Origin: an uncultured Lysobacteraceae bacterium
GTDB lineage: Bacteria; Pseudomonadota; Gammaproteobacteria; Xanthomonadales; Rhodanobacteraceae
Length of the DNA stretch: 8,039 nt
Reading direction: 5' to 3'
Assembly (NCBI GenBank): GCA_946482585.1
Contig: CAMLSI010000235.1
Coordinates: forward strand, 1 to 8,039
In this document: positions 1 to 6,081 of the stretch, piece after piece
Numbering within the stretch: position 1 is the stretch's first letter
How the letters are laid out: every line of letters begins with the position of its first letter
Translations under genes and position numbers: made by a program
The notes under the pieces: generated by a model
Told to the model about the DNA's origin: nothing
Databases searched by the model: none
The model's input: the letters and a program-made list of their open reading frames with translations, nothing else

Positions 1-1
1 A

Positions 2-1537
2 CGCTTGACCGCGTCGTTGCGCCCCAGCGACACGGTCGCTCGAATCGGCACCGACCACTTCGGCGTTCTCCTGGGCGGGATTGCCGAGGAAGGCGATGTG
101 GCCATCGCCGTCCGCACACTCATGACTGCGCTTTGCCGGCCGTGCACACTCGTGAACGCCGACTATCGTCCGAGCGTCTGCATCGGAGTGAGCCTGTTTC
201 CCCGCGACGGAGAATCGGCCGCGGGCCATATCACCAACGCCGCCGCCGCCGTTGCGGCGGCACAGGCCGCAGGGGCGGGAACCTTGCGATTCCACGCCAT
301 CGAGGCCAACGAGCGCGCGGCACAGCGCTTCAGCCTGGAAGTCGATCTCGCGGGTGCCATCGCCCGCCAGGAATTCGTCCTTCACTTCCAGCCCAAGGTG
401 AGCCTGGAGACTGGCCACATCACCGGCGCCGAAGCGCTGGTCCGATGGCGCCATCCGACGCAGGGACTCGTCCTGCCCGGACAGTTCATTACGGTGGCGG
501 AGGAGACCGGACACATCGAATCGCTCGGCGCATGGATCATCGACAGCGTGTGCGAGCAGATCCGCGTCTGGCATCAGATGGGGCTGCCCGATTGCCCGAT
601 CGCGGTAAATCTTTCCCCCCGGCAGTTTCGCGACGAGGGCCTGGTCGAGCACGTCGAACGCGCGCTGGCTGCCCATGCCGTCAGCGGCGATCGGCTGGAA
701 GTGGAGCTCACCGAGAGCGCCGTCATGCACGACGTCGACGGCGCGGTGCGCACCTTGGTCGCGCTGCGAAGGCTCGGCGTTCGATGCGCGCTGGACGACT
801 TCGGCACCGGGCATTCCTCCCTCAGCTACTTGAAGCGTTTCCCGATCGACTGCCTCAAGATCGATCGGAGTTTCGTGCAGGACATCAACAGCGAACCCGA
901 CAGCGCGGCCATTTGCAACGCCGTGATCGATCTTGCGCATCATCTTCAGATCAAAGTCGTGGCGGAGGGTGTCGAAAGCGAAGCACAGGCGAGCTGCCTG
1001 CGGCGGCGCGGCTGTGACGAAATGCAGGGACACTTCTTCAGTCCGGCCGTGCCCGCCGACGAATTCGCCCACCTGCTGCGCCGGCGCGAAGGGCTGCTCT
1101 TTCCTCCCGCCAACACGGCGCGGCGCACGTTGCTGGTGGTCGACGACGAAGCGAACGTTCGCAGCGCACTGCGGCGCCTGCTGCGTGGCGAGGGCTACGA
1201 CATCCTGCTCGCCGAGAGCGCGCATGATGGGTTTGAACTACTCGCGAAGCACGACGTGCACGTGATCCTGTCCGACCAGCGCATGCCCGAAATGAATGGC
1301 ACGGATTTCCTGGCGCGCGTCAGCAGCCTGTATCCCGACATCGTGCGAATCGTCCTCTCGGGCTATACGGACGTGAACACCGTGATCGAATCCGTCAATC
1401 GCGGCACCGTGTTCCGGTTTCTGACCAAGCCATGGATAGATCAGCATCTCAAGGACCACGTGCGCGTGGCCTTCAATTACTACGATTCGGCGCGCAGGCA
1501 AGGTGTGCGCGGTCCGCGCGCGCGCACCGAATCCTAG
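2..1537 (+). CDS. GGDEF-EAL-receiver protein, probable c-di-GMP phosphodiesterase (5' end outside window)
   Basis: The frame is open to the left edge, so the N-terminus is missing. Residues are numbered from the TTG at base 5. Residues 1-100 are the C-terminal part of a GGDEF domain. Its signature reads GTDHF (15-19) instead of GGDEF, so cyclase activity is unlikely, but the RxxD inhibitory-site motif (RPSD, 6-9) lies exactly five residues upstream. Residues 115-360 form an EAL domain with all expected catalytic or metal-binding positions: EAL 143-145, N202, E237, DDFGTG 264-269, K285, E321 and Q341. It should hydrolyse c-di-GMP to pGpG. Residues 374-497 are a receiver domain with acidic pair D380/D381, phosphoacceptor D424 (SDQRMP), S452 (LSGYTD) and K475 (TKPW). 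The receiver resembles those of RpfG/HD-GYP-type regulators. No membrane segment is visible in this part, which should be cytoplasmic. A receiver at the C-terminus is an uncommon order. No partner kinase gene is in the window. Domain calls are confident; the ligand role of the degenerate GGDEF is inference. Confidence 0.93.
   Translation, partial: RLTASLRPSDTVARIGTDHFGVLLGGIAEEGDVAIAVRTLMTALCRPCTLVNADYRPSVCIGVSLFPRDGESAAGHITNAAAAVAAAQAAGAGTLRFHAIEANERAAQRFSLEVDLAGAIARQEFVLHFQPKVSLETGHITGAEALVRWRHPTQGLVLPGQFITVAEETGHIESLGAWIIDSVCEQIRVWHQMGLPDCPIAVNLSPRQFRDEGLVEHVERALAAHAVSGDRLEVELTESAVMHDVDGAVRTLVALRRLGVRCALDDFGTGHSSLSYLKRFPIDCLKIDRSFVQDINSEPDSAAICNAVIDLAHHLQIKVVAEGVESEAQASCLRRRGCDEMQGHFFSPAVPADEFAHLLRRREGLLFPPANTARRTLLVVDDEANVRSALRRLLRGEGYDILLAESAHDGFELLAKHDVHVILSDQRMPEMNGTDFLARVSSLYPDIVRIVLSGYTDVNTVIESVNRGTVFRFLTKPWIDQHLKDHVRVAFNYYDSARRQGVRGPRARTES
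1502..1528 (+). other. Hairpin at the 3' end of the GGDEF-EAL-receiver gene
   Basis: GGTGTGCGCG (1502-1511) and CGCGCGCACC (1519-1528) pair over 10 positions, one of them a G-U, around a 7-nt loop. It lies inside the last codons, just before the stop at 1535-1537. No T-run follows, so it is not a standard intrinsic terminator. It could equally be a by-product of the very GC-rich, Arg/Gly-coding tail. Confidence 0.25.
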
Positions 1538-1857
1538 TTCGCGCGCGAGACGGGGCACAGGAGCTCGGCGCCAGCCGATCCCGTCTGGTTTCGGGCGCGG
1601 CAAACACCGAAACGAGCTCCACCCCGGCTCCACAGCCTGCGGCGAAGGTGCGTGCCATCGCCCCTTGGGCATCGCCCCGTACGTCGAGAAGGCGTCCTCC
1701 CGTGATTCCATCCTGGATCAGGTGCGCGTAGTTCGTCACGAAGGAGCCTTCATGCGATGACGGGCGGCGCGACGGCGCCGGAGCGCATGCCATCGCCGTC
1801 GATCCGCCGCATGAGAGCGTGTGAACTAACGGATATTTTGTAAAAAACAATGAAATT

Positions 1858-1896
1858 CTTTTGCCGGAAAGTCATTTTGACGGATTCCGGCAAAAG
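1858..1896. repeat. Perfect 12-bp inverted repeat, possible operator upstream of the M64 peptidase gene
   Basis: CTTTTGCCGGAA (1858-1869) and TTCCGGCAAAAG (1885-1896) are exact reverse complements separated by 15 bases. The centre-to-centre distance of 27 bp is between two and three helical turns. The repeat lies about 160 bases upstream of the peptidase ATG, in the AT-rich part of the gap. Each arm is followed by AAAA rather than a T-run on either strand, so it does not read as an intrinsic terminator. An operator for a dimeric regulator or a transcript hairpin are both possible. A TTGACG resembling a -35 box (1877-1882) lies mostly in the spacer and runs into the gap before the right arm, but no matching -10 is seen. 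Confidence 0.5.
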
Positions 1897-2044
1897 CGCG
1901 CATCAATCTCCGCAATTCCCCGGATCCGATCTCGACATACTGGGCGCTCGCACGGGTGAAACGAAGGGAAACGACAAAGCAACGGCACAACTGGATCGCG
2001 GGCCTTTTGTCGCCGCACCCGTCGCGAATCGCCCCGCGTCACCT

Positions 2045-2052
2045 GGGAGGGG
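2045..2052 (+). promoter_or_regulatory. Ribosome binding site that decides the peptidase start
   Basis: GGGAGGGG lies just before the ATG at 2055, with the GGAGG core ending four bases upstream. The same frame is open from an ATG at 1956, but that start has no comparable site and would place 33 unrelated residues ahead of a clean signal peptide. This site therefore favours 2055. Confidence 0.65.
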
Positions 2053-2054
2053 AT

Positions 2055-3716
2055 ATGCGCTTGATTCGTGTGCTTCTGGGAGTTGCGTTGCTGGGGACGG
2101 CGGCAGCGTCCGTCGCCGAGCCGACGCACTATGTCGTGTTCGAAATCGGCAAGGATGGTGCGGCAGAGCCGGTGTATTACACGCGCGTGGAGTTGCCGTC
2201 GCCGGCGACCGCAGAGAAAGTCCGCGAGGACGGGATCGCTGGGCCGGAACACGAACGCGTCGACTACCGGCTGTTTCGCGGGGGCGTCGACGTCGGCGAG
2301 GAATCGGTGGAGGTGCCGGCCGTCATCCGCGGGGAGTTCGCGCCGTCATCGTCGGTGGACGACGTGATCGAGGGAATTCGTATCGTGCCGGAGCGGCGGA
2401 GTTTCGTCGTACGCGTGCCGCTCTCGCGCGCGGACGCGCTCGAGTTCTCCTCTCTCGCGAAAAGAAGCCAGCGTTTCGATCTGGCGGACTTGGCGGCCCG
2501 TGCGCCGAACCTGGCGTTGGGTGGTCTGGCGCCCCCGCGCCATGACGCGGCAACCGTGACCGCGGTTGCCGGCAACCCCGCCAATCGCGTGGATCTGCTC
2601 GTGCTCGGCGACGGCTATACGTCTGCCCAGCAGGCCAAGTTTGCCGCCGACGCGGCGAACCTGCGCAACGCGATGTTCGCGGTGACGCCGTACAAGGAAT
2701 ACGCCAGCTTCGTGAACTGGACCGCCGGCTTCATCGCATCGAGCCAGTCCGGCGCGGATCATCCGCCCTACGCCGCCGGCTGCACGACGACGTCGTGCTG
2801 CGCCGACGCCGCGGCGCGGCAGGACCCCTCCGCCGGGCGCTTCGTGTCGACAGCGTTCGATGGCCGGTTCTGCACCGGCCAGATCCATCGCCTGCTGACG
2901 GTGAACACGTCCAAGCTGTATGCCGCGGCCGCGTCCTGGCCGAACTGGGACAAGATCGTCGTGGTCGTCAACGACACCGTGTACGGGGGATCCGGCGGCA
3001 GCATCCCGGTCACGTCCATGTCGCCGGAGGCCGCGCAGGTCGTGATGCATGAGTACGGGCACAGCTTCACGCTGCTGGCCGATGAGTACACGACGCCTTA
3101 TCCCGGATTTCCGTACTGCAGCGACTACTACGCCGGCTACCCCCGCTGCGAGACCAACGTCACCGACCGCACGACGCAGGTCAAATGGGCGAGCTGGTAC
3201 ACCGCGGGCAACCCGATCCCGACGCCGCCCGGCCGTAGCGGTGTAGGGCTGTTCCAGGGCGCGCGCTACCTCACCTCGGGCATGTATCGTCCGGTGGATC
3301 AATGCCTGATGCGAACACGGGGGCGCCCGTTCTGTCCGGTCTGCCGGCAGGAATACGTGCGCAAGCTCTACGTCGGCGGATTCGGCGTGCCGGCCGCAGG
3401 CATCGATACGATCGAGCCCGGCACCGAATTCCCGGCAACGACATCGGCCGTGAACTACACCGTCAACACGCAGAAAGTGTTCGGCGCGACCCTGCTCGCG
3501 CCGACGCCGAATACGTTGACGGCCCAGTGGTATCTCGACGGCAATCCCATCGCAGGAGCCAACGGCGCCAGCTATACCTTCCGGCAGACAGCGGCGAGCC
3601 CGGCGACACGTACGCTGCAACTGCGGGTGACCGATCAGTCGCCGTACGTGGCGCCGGCGATGGCCGGCAGCCTGATGGTCAGCACGCGGACGTGGACGGT
3701 GCGCGTGATCCCGTAG
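2055..3716 (+). CDS. Secreted zinc metallopeptidase, M64 (IgA-peptidase-like) family
   Basis: The protein has 553 residues from this start. Residues 1-21 are a Sec signal peptide: basic MRLIR, a Leu/Val/Ala core, and cleavage likely after ASVA (before EPTHY). Residues 25-150 form a beta-rich N-terminal domain, probably the M64 N-terminal domain. The peptidase domain spans about 175-440. It opens with the family-typical VDLLVLGDGYTSAQQ stretch and contains ESGADHP-like SGADHP (232-237) and the zinc motif HEYGH (332-336, catalytic E333), followed by SFTLLADEY (DE at 343-344). It closes with a Cys-rich CLMRTRGRPFCPVC segment (417-430). Residues 447-553 look like an Ig-like or PKD-like beta domain (WYLDG core) that may aid substrate or surface binding. 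Nine cysteines sit in the exported part, which suggests disulfides. M64 was named after a clostridial IgA protease, but the substrate here is unknown. The gene stands alone and is convergent with the MFS gene downstream. Confidence 0.92.
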   Translation: MRLIRVLLGVALLGTAAASVAEPTHYVVFEIGKDGAAEPVYYTRVELPSPATAEKVREDGIAGPEHERVDYRLFRGGVDVGEESVEVPAVIRGEFAPSSSVDDVIEGIRIVPERRSFVVRVPLSRADALEFSSLAKRSQRFDLADLAARAPNLALGGLAPPRHDAATVTAVAGNPANRVDLLVLGDGYTSAQQAKFAADAANLRNAMFAVTPYKEYASFVNWTAGFIASSQSGADHPPYAAGCTTTSCCADAAARQDPSAGRFVSTAFDGRFCTGQIHRLLTVNTSKLYAAAASWPNWDKIVVVVNDTVYGGSGGSIPVTSMSPEAAQVVMHEYGHSFTLLADEYTTPYPGFPYCSDYYAGYPRCETNVTDRTTQVKWASWYTAGNPIPTPPGRSGVGLFQGARYLTSGMYRPVDQCLMRTRGRPFCPVCRQEYVRKLYVGGFGVPAAGIDTIEPGTEFPATTSAVNYTVNTQKVFGATLLAPTPNTLTAQWYLDGNPIAGANGASYTFRQTAASPATRTLQLRVTDQSPYVAPAMAGSLMVSTRTWTVRVIP

Positions 3717-3738
3717 ATTTCGCGGTTCGTTGCGCACG

Positions 3739-3765
3739 GCCCCGGCCGGTCTTTCCGGCCGGGGC
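3739..3765. terminator. Strong hairpin between convergent genes, probable bidirectional terminator
   Basis: GCCCCGGCCGG (3739-3749) and CCGGCCGGGGC (3755-3765) pair perfectly over 11 bp around a 5-base TCTTT loop. The hairpin starts 22 bases after the peptidase stop and ends 22 bases before the MFS stop codon, midway in a 71-base convergent gap. No T-run follows on either strand, so termination would rely on the stem or on Rho. It may instead protect both 3' ends. Confidence 0.6.
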
Positions 3766-3787
3766 AAACGGGCAGCGACGTTGCCTG

Positions 3788-5260
3788 TCAGCGCGCCTTC
3801 GTACGCCCCGCGATCGCCGCTCCGAGCACAGCCAGGCCTGCTGCGAATCCCAGACTGCTCAGATAGGCCGCCTGCGGCGAAACCGGCAACAGCAGCGCGA
3901 ACAGCAGGCCGCCGAGCGCTAGGGCAGAGGTCGTCGACAGTGCCGCACTGAGGCGCAGCGCGGCGCCGGTTTCGCCCTGACGATCGGGCGGCGACAGGGC
4001 GAGCGTCATGACCGACAGCGTCGGCGAGATCAGGCCCATACCCGCGCCGGCCACGACCCAGCCCGCGATCGCCATGGCGATCGGTGCGGCAGCGAGGACG
4101 ACGGCCGCCGACAGCGCGATGCCGATCGCCACCAGGCTCATGCCGATGCGCAGCAATACGACCGTGCCGGTGCGTGCGCCGATGGCGCCGCGACAGGCGG
4201 CACTCGCCGACCAGGTCACCGCGCCCGCCGAGAGCACGAGGCCTGCCGTGCCGACGGACAGGCCGCGCTCGCGAAACAGCAGCAGCGGCAGGAAGGCCTC
4301 GGCCGCGAAGAACGCGGCTTGCGCGAGGCCGTTGAGCGCGATCGCCGCCGGCAGTCCCGCTCGCGCGACGAGGCTGCCCCGCGGCAGCAGGTGCCGCGCG
4401 GCCAGCAGCAGGAGTACCAGCGCCGCGGGCATCAGCCACGCCGCGGTCGAGGCCATCGTCGCGGGCGCCGACGACTCAGCGGCGCTCTGGCCGACGTAGT
4501 GCAGGATCAACGCGCCGGCCGCTGCGCCCAACGCCCACAATAACCGGCGCGGCTGATCCCGCGCATGAGGCGATGCACGCATCGTCGGCGGCATCGGCGC
4601 AATGCGCTCGAGCAGGGCGGCCGCGGGCAGGGTCAGCAGGGCCACGCCGAGCAAGGTCCAGCGCCACCCGAGCGCGTCCGCCACGATTCCTCCGAGGGCG
4701 GGGCCGACCAGCGACGGCAACACCCATGCGGCCGAGAAGGCGGTGAACACGCGCGCGTGCAGCGCGGTGGGGTACAGCCGTCCGACCAGGGCGTACAGCG
4801 AAACCGACAGCAATCCCGAGCCCAGGCCGGCGACCAGTCGCCCGAACAGCAGCCAGGCCATGCCCGGGGCCAGTCCGCCGACGATCAGACCCGACACGAA
4901 GCCGGCGACGCCGCTCCAGAGCGGCCGCAGCGGTCCGTGACGATCGCTCCAGCGCCCGGCGGCGACCATGCCCAGCATGGACGCCGCCAGCGGCCCGCCG
5001 AAGACGAATCCGTACAGCGACAGGCCGTGCAGCTCCGTGGCCGCCTGAGGCATCACCGTCGCGACGGCGAGGGCTTCCAGGGCGATCAGCGAGACCAGGC
5101 CGACCATCCCCAGCGTGGACGCGCGATGGAGTGCGCCGAGCAGGCGCTGGCCGGAACCTTCCGGCGGTACGCGGTAGGCGGGGGGATCCGCATCGTCATG
5201 AAGACAGGGCGTGTCGGTGGTGCGGTCTGCAGCGGCGCTGCCGTGAGTGTGTTCGGACAT
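3788..5260 (-). CDS. MFS multidrug efflux-type transporter, SoxR-controlled
   Basis: The 490-residue protein is almost entirely hydrophobic after residue 48. I count about 14 candidate membrane helices (roughly 50-70, 84-101, 114-132, 134-158, 172-192, 199-218, 241-257, 272-288, 303-325, 336-355, 366-390, 393-414, 436-460, 464-486), as in the 14-helix DHA2-type drug:proton antiporters. The MFS motif A equivalent GRWSDRHGP (102-110) lies between helices 2 and 3. A motif-C-like LPSLVGPALGG (181-191) is in helix 5, as expected for antiporters. The frame could begin at 5338, but that start is upstream of the promoter at 5289-5319 and would overlap soxR. The ATG at 5260 leaves a leader of about 20 bases and gives a plausible cytoplasmic tail. 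No strong Shine-Dalgarno is visible before it. It is divergent from soxR with a 62-base gap. The likely role is proton-driven export of redox-active drugs or metabolites across the inner membrane. The substrate is inferred. Confidence 0.9.
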   Translation of the reverse strand: MSEHTHGSAAADRTTDTPCLHDDADPPAYRVPPEGSGQRLLGALHRASTLGMVGLVSLIALEALAVATVMPQAATELHGLSLYGFVFGGPLAASMLGMVAAGRWSDRHGPLRPLWSGVAGFVSGLIVGGLAPGMAWLLFGRLVAGLGSGLLSVSLYALVGRLYPTALHARVFTAFSAAWVLPSLVGPALGGIVADALGWRWTLLGVALLTLPAAALLERIAPMPPTMRASPHARDQPRRLLWALGAAAGALILHYVGQSAAESSAPATMASTAAWLMPAALVLLLLAARHLLPRGSLVARAGLPAAIALNGLAQAAFFAAEAFLPLLLFRERGLSVGTAGLVLSAGAVTWSASAACRGAIGARTGTVVLLRIGMSLVAIGIALSAAVVLAAAPIAMAIAGWVVAGAGMGLISPTLSVMTLALSPPDRQGETGAALRLSAALSTTSALALGGLLFALLLPVSPQAAYLSSLGFAAGLAVLGAAIAGRTKAR

Positions 5261-5288
5261 GGCTTGCGCCGATGGCGGTGGGGGCGCG

Positions 5289-5319
5289 AGTATCAAAGCT
5301 CGACTTAACTTGAGGTCAA
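5289..5319 (-). promoter_or_regulatory. SoxR/MerR-type promoter of the MFS gene (19-bp spacer)
   Basis: Read on the minus strand, -35 TTGACC (5319-5314) and -10 GATACT (5294-5289) are separated by exactly 19 bases. This over-long spacing is typical of promoters activated by MerR-family regulators, which twist the spacer. The arrangement matches what I recall of the E. coli soxS promoter: the operator dyad begins with the last CC of the -35 and fills the spacer. A start of transcription near 5282 would give a leader of about 20 bases before the ATG at 5260. Confidence 0.82.
5298..5315. promoter_or_regulatory. SoxR operator (soxbox)
   Basis: On the minus strand the site reads CCTCAAGTTAAGTCGAGC, against the classical palindrome CCTCAAGTTAACTTGAGG. 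The half nearest the -35 (CCTCAAGTT) is perfect and the other half differs at three of nine positions. It lies in the spacer of the transporter promoter and its plus-strand GAGG (5312-5315) is also the Shine-Dalgarno of soxR. SoxR bound here could therefore activate the transporter and limit its own expression. Binding is inferred from sequence match plus the adjacent soxR. Confidence 0.82.
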
Positions 5320-5322
5320 GCG

Positions 5323-5778
5323 ATGGCCGTGCAGGCACTGAGCGTGGGCGAGGTCGCGCGCCGAAGCGGCGTAGCGGTGTCGGCGCTGCATTTTTATGAA
5401 ACCCAGGGCCTGATCTTCAGCACGCGCACGGCCGGCAATCAGCGCCGCTACCGGCGCGATACGCTGCGCAGGCTGGCCTTGATCCAGGTCGCGCAGCGCG
5501 TGGGCATTCCGCTGCGGACCATCGCCGACGCGCTGGCGACACTGCCGTCCAACCGGACGCCGACGCGCGCGGACTGGGCGCATCTCTCGGCGTACTGGCG
5601 CGACGATCTGGATGCGCGCATCGCCAAGCTGGTGCAACTGCGCGATACCTTGGCGGACTGCATCGGCTGCGGTTGCCTGTCGATACGACGCTGCGCATTG
5701 CGCAATCCCGGCGATACGCTGGCGACGGAAGGCGCCGGACCGCGGCGCTTGCTGGCGGCGTTGGAATCGGAGGATTAG
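5323..5778 (+). CDS. soxR: Redox-sensitive transcriptional activator SoxR
   Basis: The 151-residue MerR-family protein is the usual SoxR length. Residues 6-26 form the winged helix-turn-helix ([21 protein letters not shown]), followed by the wing ([10 protein letters not shown], 37-46) and the coiled-coil dimerisation helix around 80-111. The diagnostic [2Fe-2S] cluster motif C-x2-C-x-C-x5-C is complete: C113, C116, C118 and C124, in CIGCGCLS, followed by the conserved LRNPGD. W85 and W92 fall in the ADW...YWRDDL segment typical of SoxR. The ATG is preceded by GAGG seven bases upstream, inside the SoxR operator. In the family, oxidation or nitrosylation of the cluster by redox-cycling agents or NO turns the DNA-bound dimer into an activator. 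No soxS-like AraC gene is present, so the divergent MFS gene is the probable direct target, as in pseudomonads where SoxR controls efflux genes without SoxS. Confidence 0.96.
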   Translation: MAVQALSVGEVARRSGVAVSALHFYETQGLIFSTRTAGNQRRYRRDTLRRLALIQVAQRVGIPLRTIADALATLPSNRTPTRADWAHLSAYWRDDLDARIAKLVQLRDTLADCIGCGCLSIRRCALRNPGDTLATEGAGPRRLLAALESED

Positions 5779-5873
5779 CGGCGGGAACGGGGCGGGTTCT
5801 GATGATTCGCCACGTTTCAACGCCTTCGCGAGCGCGCCGCCGTCGCGGCGATTGCGCGGATATCGAGCGGGCT

Positions 5874-5885
5874 CACGCTAGCGTG
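5874..5885. repeat. 12-bp perfect palindrome
   Basis: CACGCTAGCGTG is its own reverse complement. It overlaps the left arm of the adjacent GAAA-loop hairpin by four bases, so the two structures are mutually exclusive in RNA. It may be a protein-binding site or part of a compound repeat. Confidence 0.45.
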
Positions 5886-5907
5886 TGCTCGCGAAAGCGA
5901 GCGCACG
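5882..5907. repeat. 11-bp stem with GAAA tetraloop, about 105 bases after soxR
   Basis: CGTGTGCTCGC (5882-5892) and GCGAGCGCACG (5897-5907) pair over 11 positions with a single G-U and close on GAAA, a stable GNRA tetraloop when transcribed on the plus strand. It begins 104 bases after the soxR stop. There is no T-run after it. It could end or stabilise the soxR transcript, or be part of an extragenic repeat. Confidence 0.5.
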
Positions 5908-5933
5908 ATCGCGGCGGTGCCGCGAAGCGATCG
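5906..5933. repeat. Nested dyad with 7-bp outer stem
   Basis: CGATCGC (5906-5912) and GCGATCG (5927-5933) are exact reverse complements. Between them GCGG and CCGC form a small inner stem. The outer right arm overlaps the palindromic octamer GCGATCGC at 5927-5934, which occurs again at 5952-5959. Together with the preceding hairpin this looks like a REP-like cluster, though no second copy is available in the window to prove repetition. Confidence 0.4.
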
Positions 5934-6081
5934 CTGGCGGGGCGCGTCCCTGCGATCGCTCGTCGCCGATCCCTGCGGCAGCAGGTGCCCCTGGTGCCAG
6001 TCGGCCGTAGCGTTGATATTTCAGGTGAGTGCGGCCTGGGAATGGACGATGCGGGCGCGCATGCCGAGCGCGACGGAGCCA

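Larger units (their letters stand above)
1538..2054. other. 517-base gap without a convincing gene
   Basis: Open frames here on both strands have Arg/Ala/Pro-rich, low-complexity translations and no recognisable family, and none has a good ribosome binding site. The first 270 bases are GC-rich like the genes. Bases about 1818-1895 are distinctly AT-rich and hold a small dyad (TTGT 1838-1841, ACAA 1847-1850) and the 12-bp inverted repeat described separately. The ATG at 1850 opens a frame that runs into the peptidase gene in another frame and looks spurious. The AT-rich island is the best place for the peptidase promoter, but I could not find a -35/-10 pair with good spacing. Confidence 0.6.

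Noticed and set aside
1858..1896. Intrinsic terminator reading of the 12-bp inverted repeat
   Set aside because: Both strands have A-runs, not T-runs, after the stem, the loop is long, and it lies more than 300 bases after the previous stop codon.
1956..2054. Longer start for the M64 peptidase
   Set aside because: It would add 33 polar residues before an otherwise standard signal peptide. The strong GGGAGGGG site is placed for the ATG at 2055.
1850..2545. 231-residue plus-strand frame starting MKFFCRK
   Set aside because: It has no ribosome binding site, runs through the inverted repeat at 1858-1896 and becomes an Arg/Gly-rich shadow of the peptidase gene.
2346..4439. 697-residue open frame on the minus strand
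   Set aside because: It lies antisense to the M64 gene and overlaps the MFS gene in another frame. Its translation is Arg/Gly/Ala-rich low complexity with no family features, which is typical of GC3-biased shadow frames.
5261..5338. Longer start for the MFS transporter at 5338
   Set aside because: It would overlap the soxR start and lie upstream of the SoxR-type promoter that serves the gene.
5927..5959. GCGATCGC octamers as the cyanobacterial HIP1 repeat
   Set aside because: The octamer matches HIP1, but two copies in GC-rich DNA are not proof, and the gene content is gammaproteobacterial rather than cyanobacterial. I kept it only as part of the dyad cluster.
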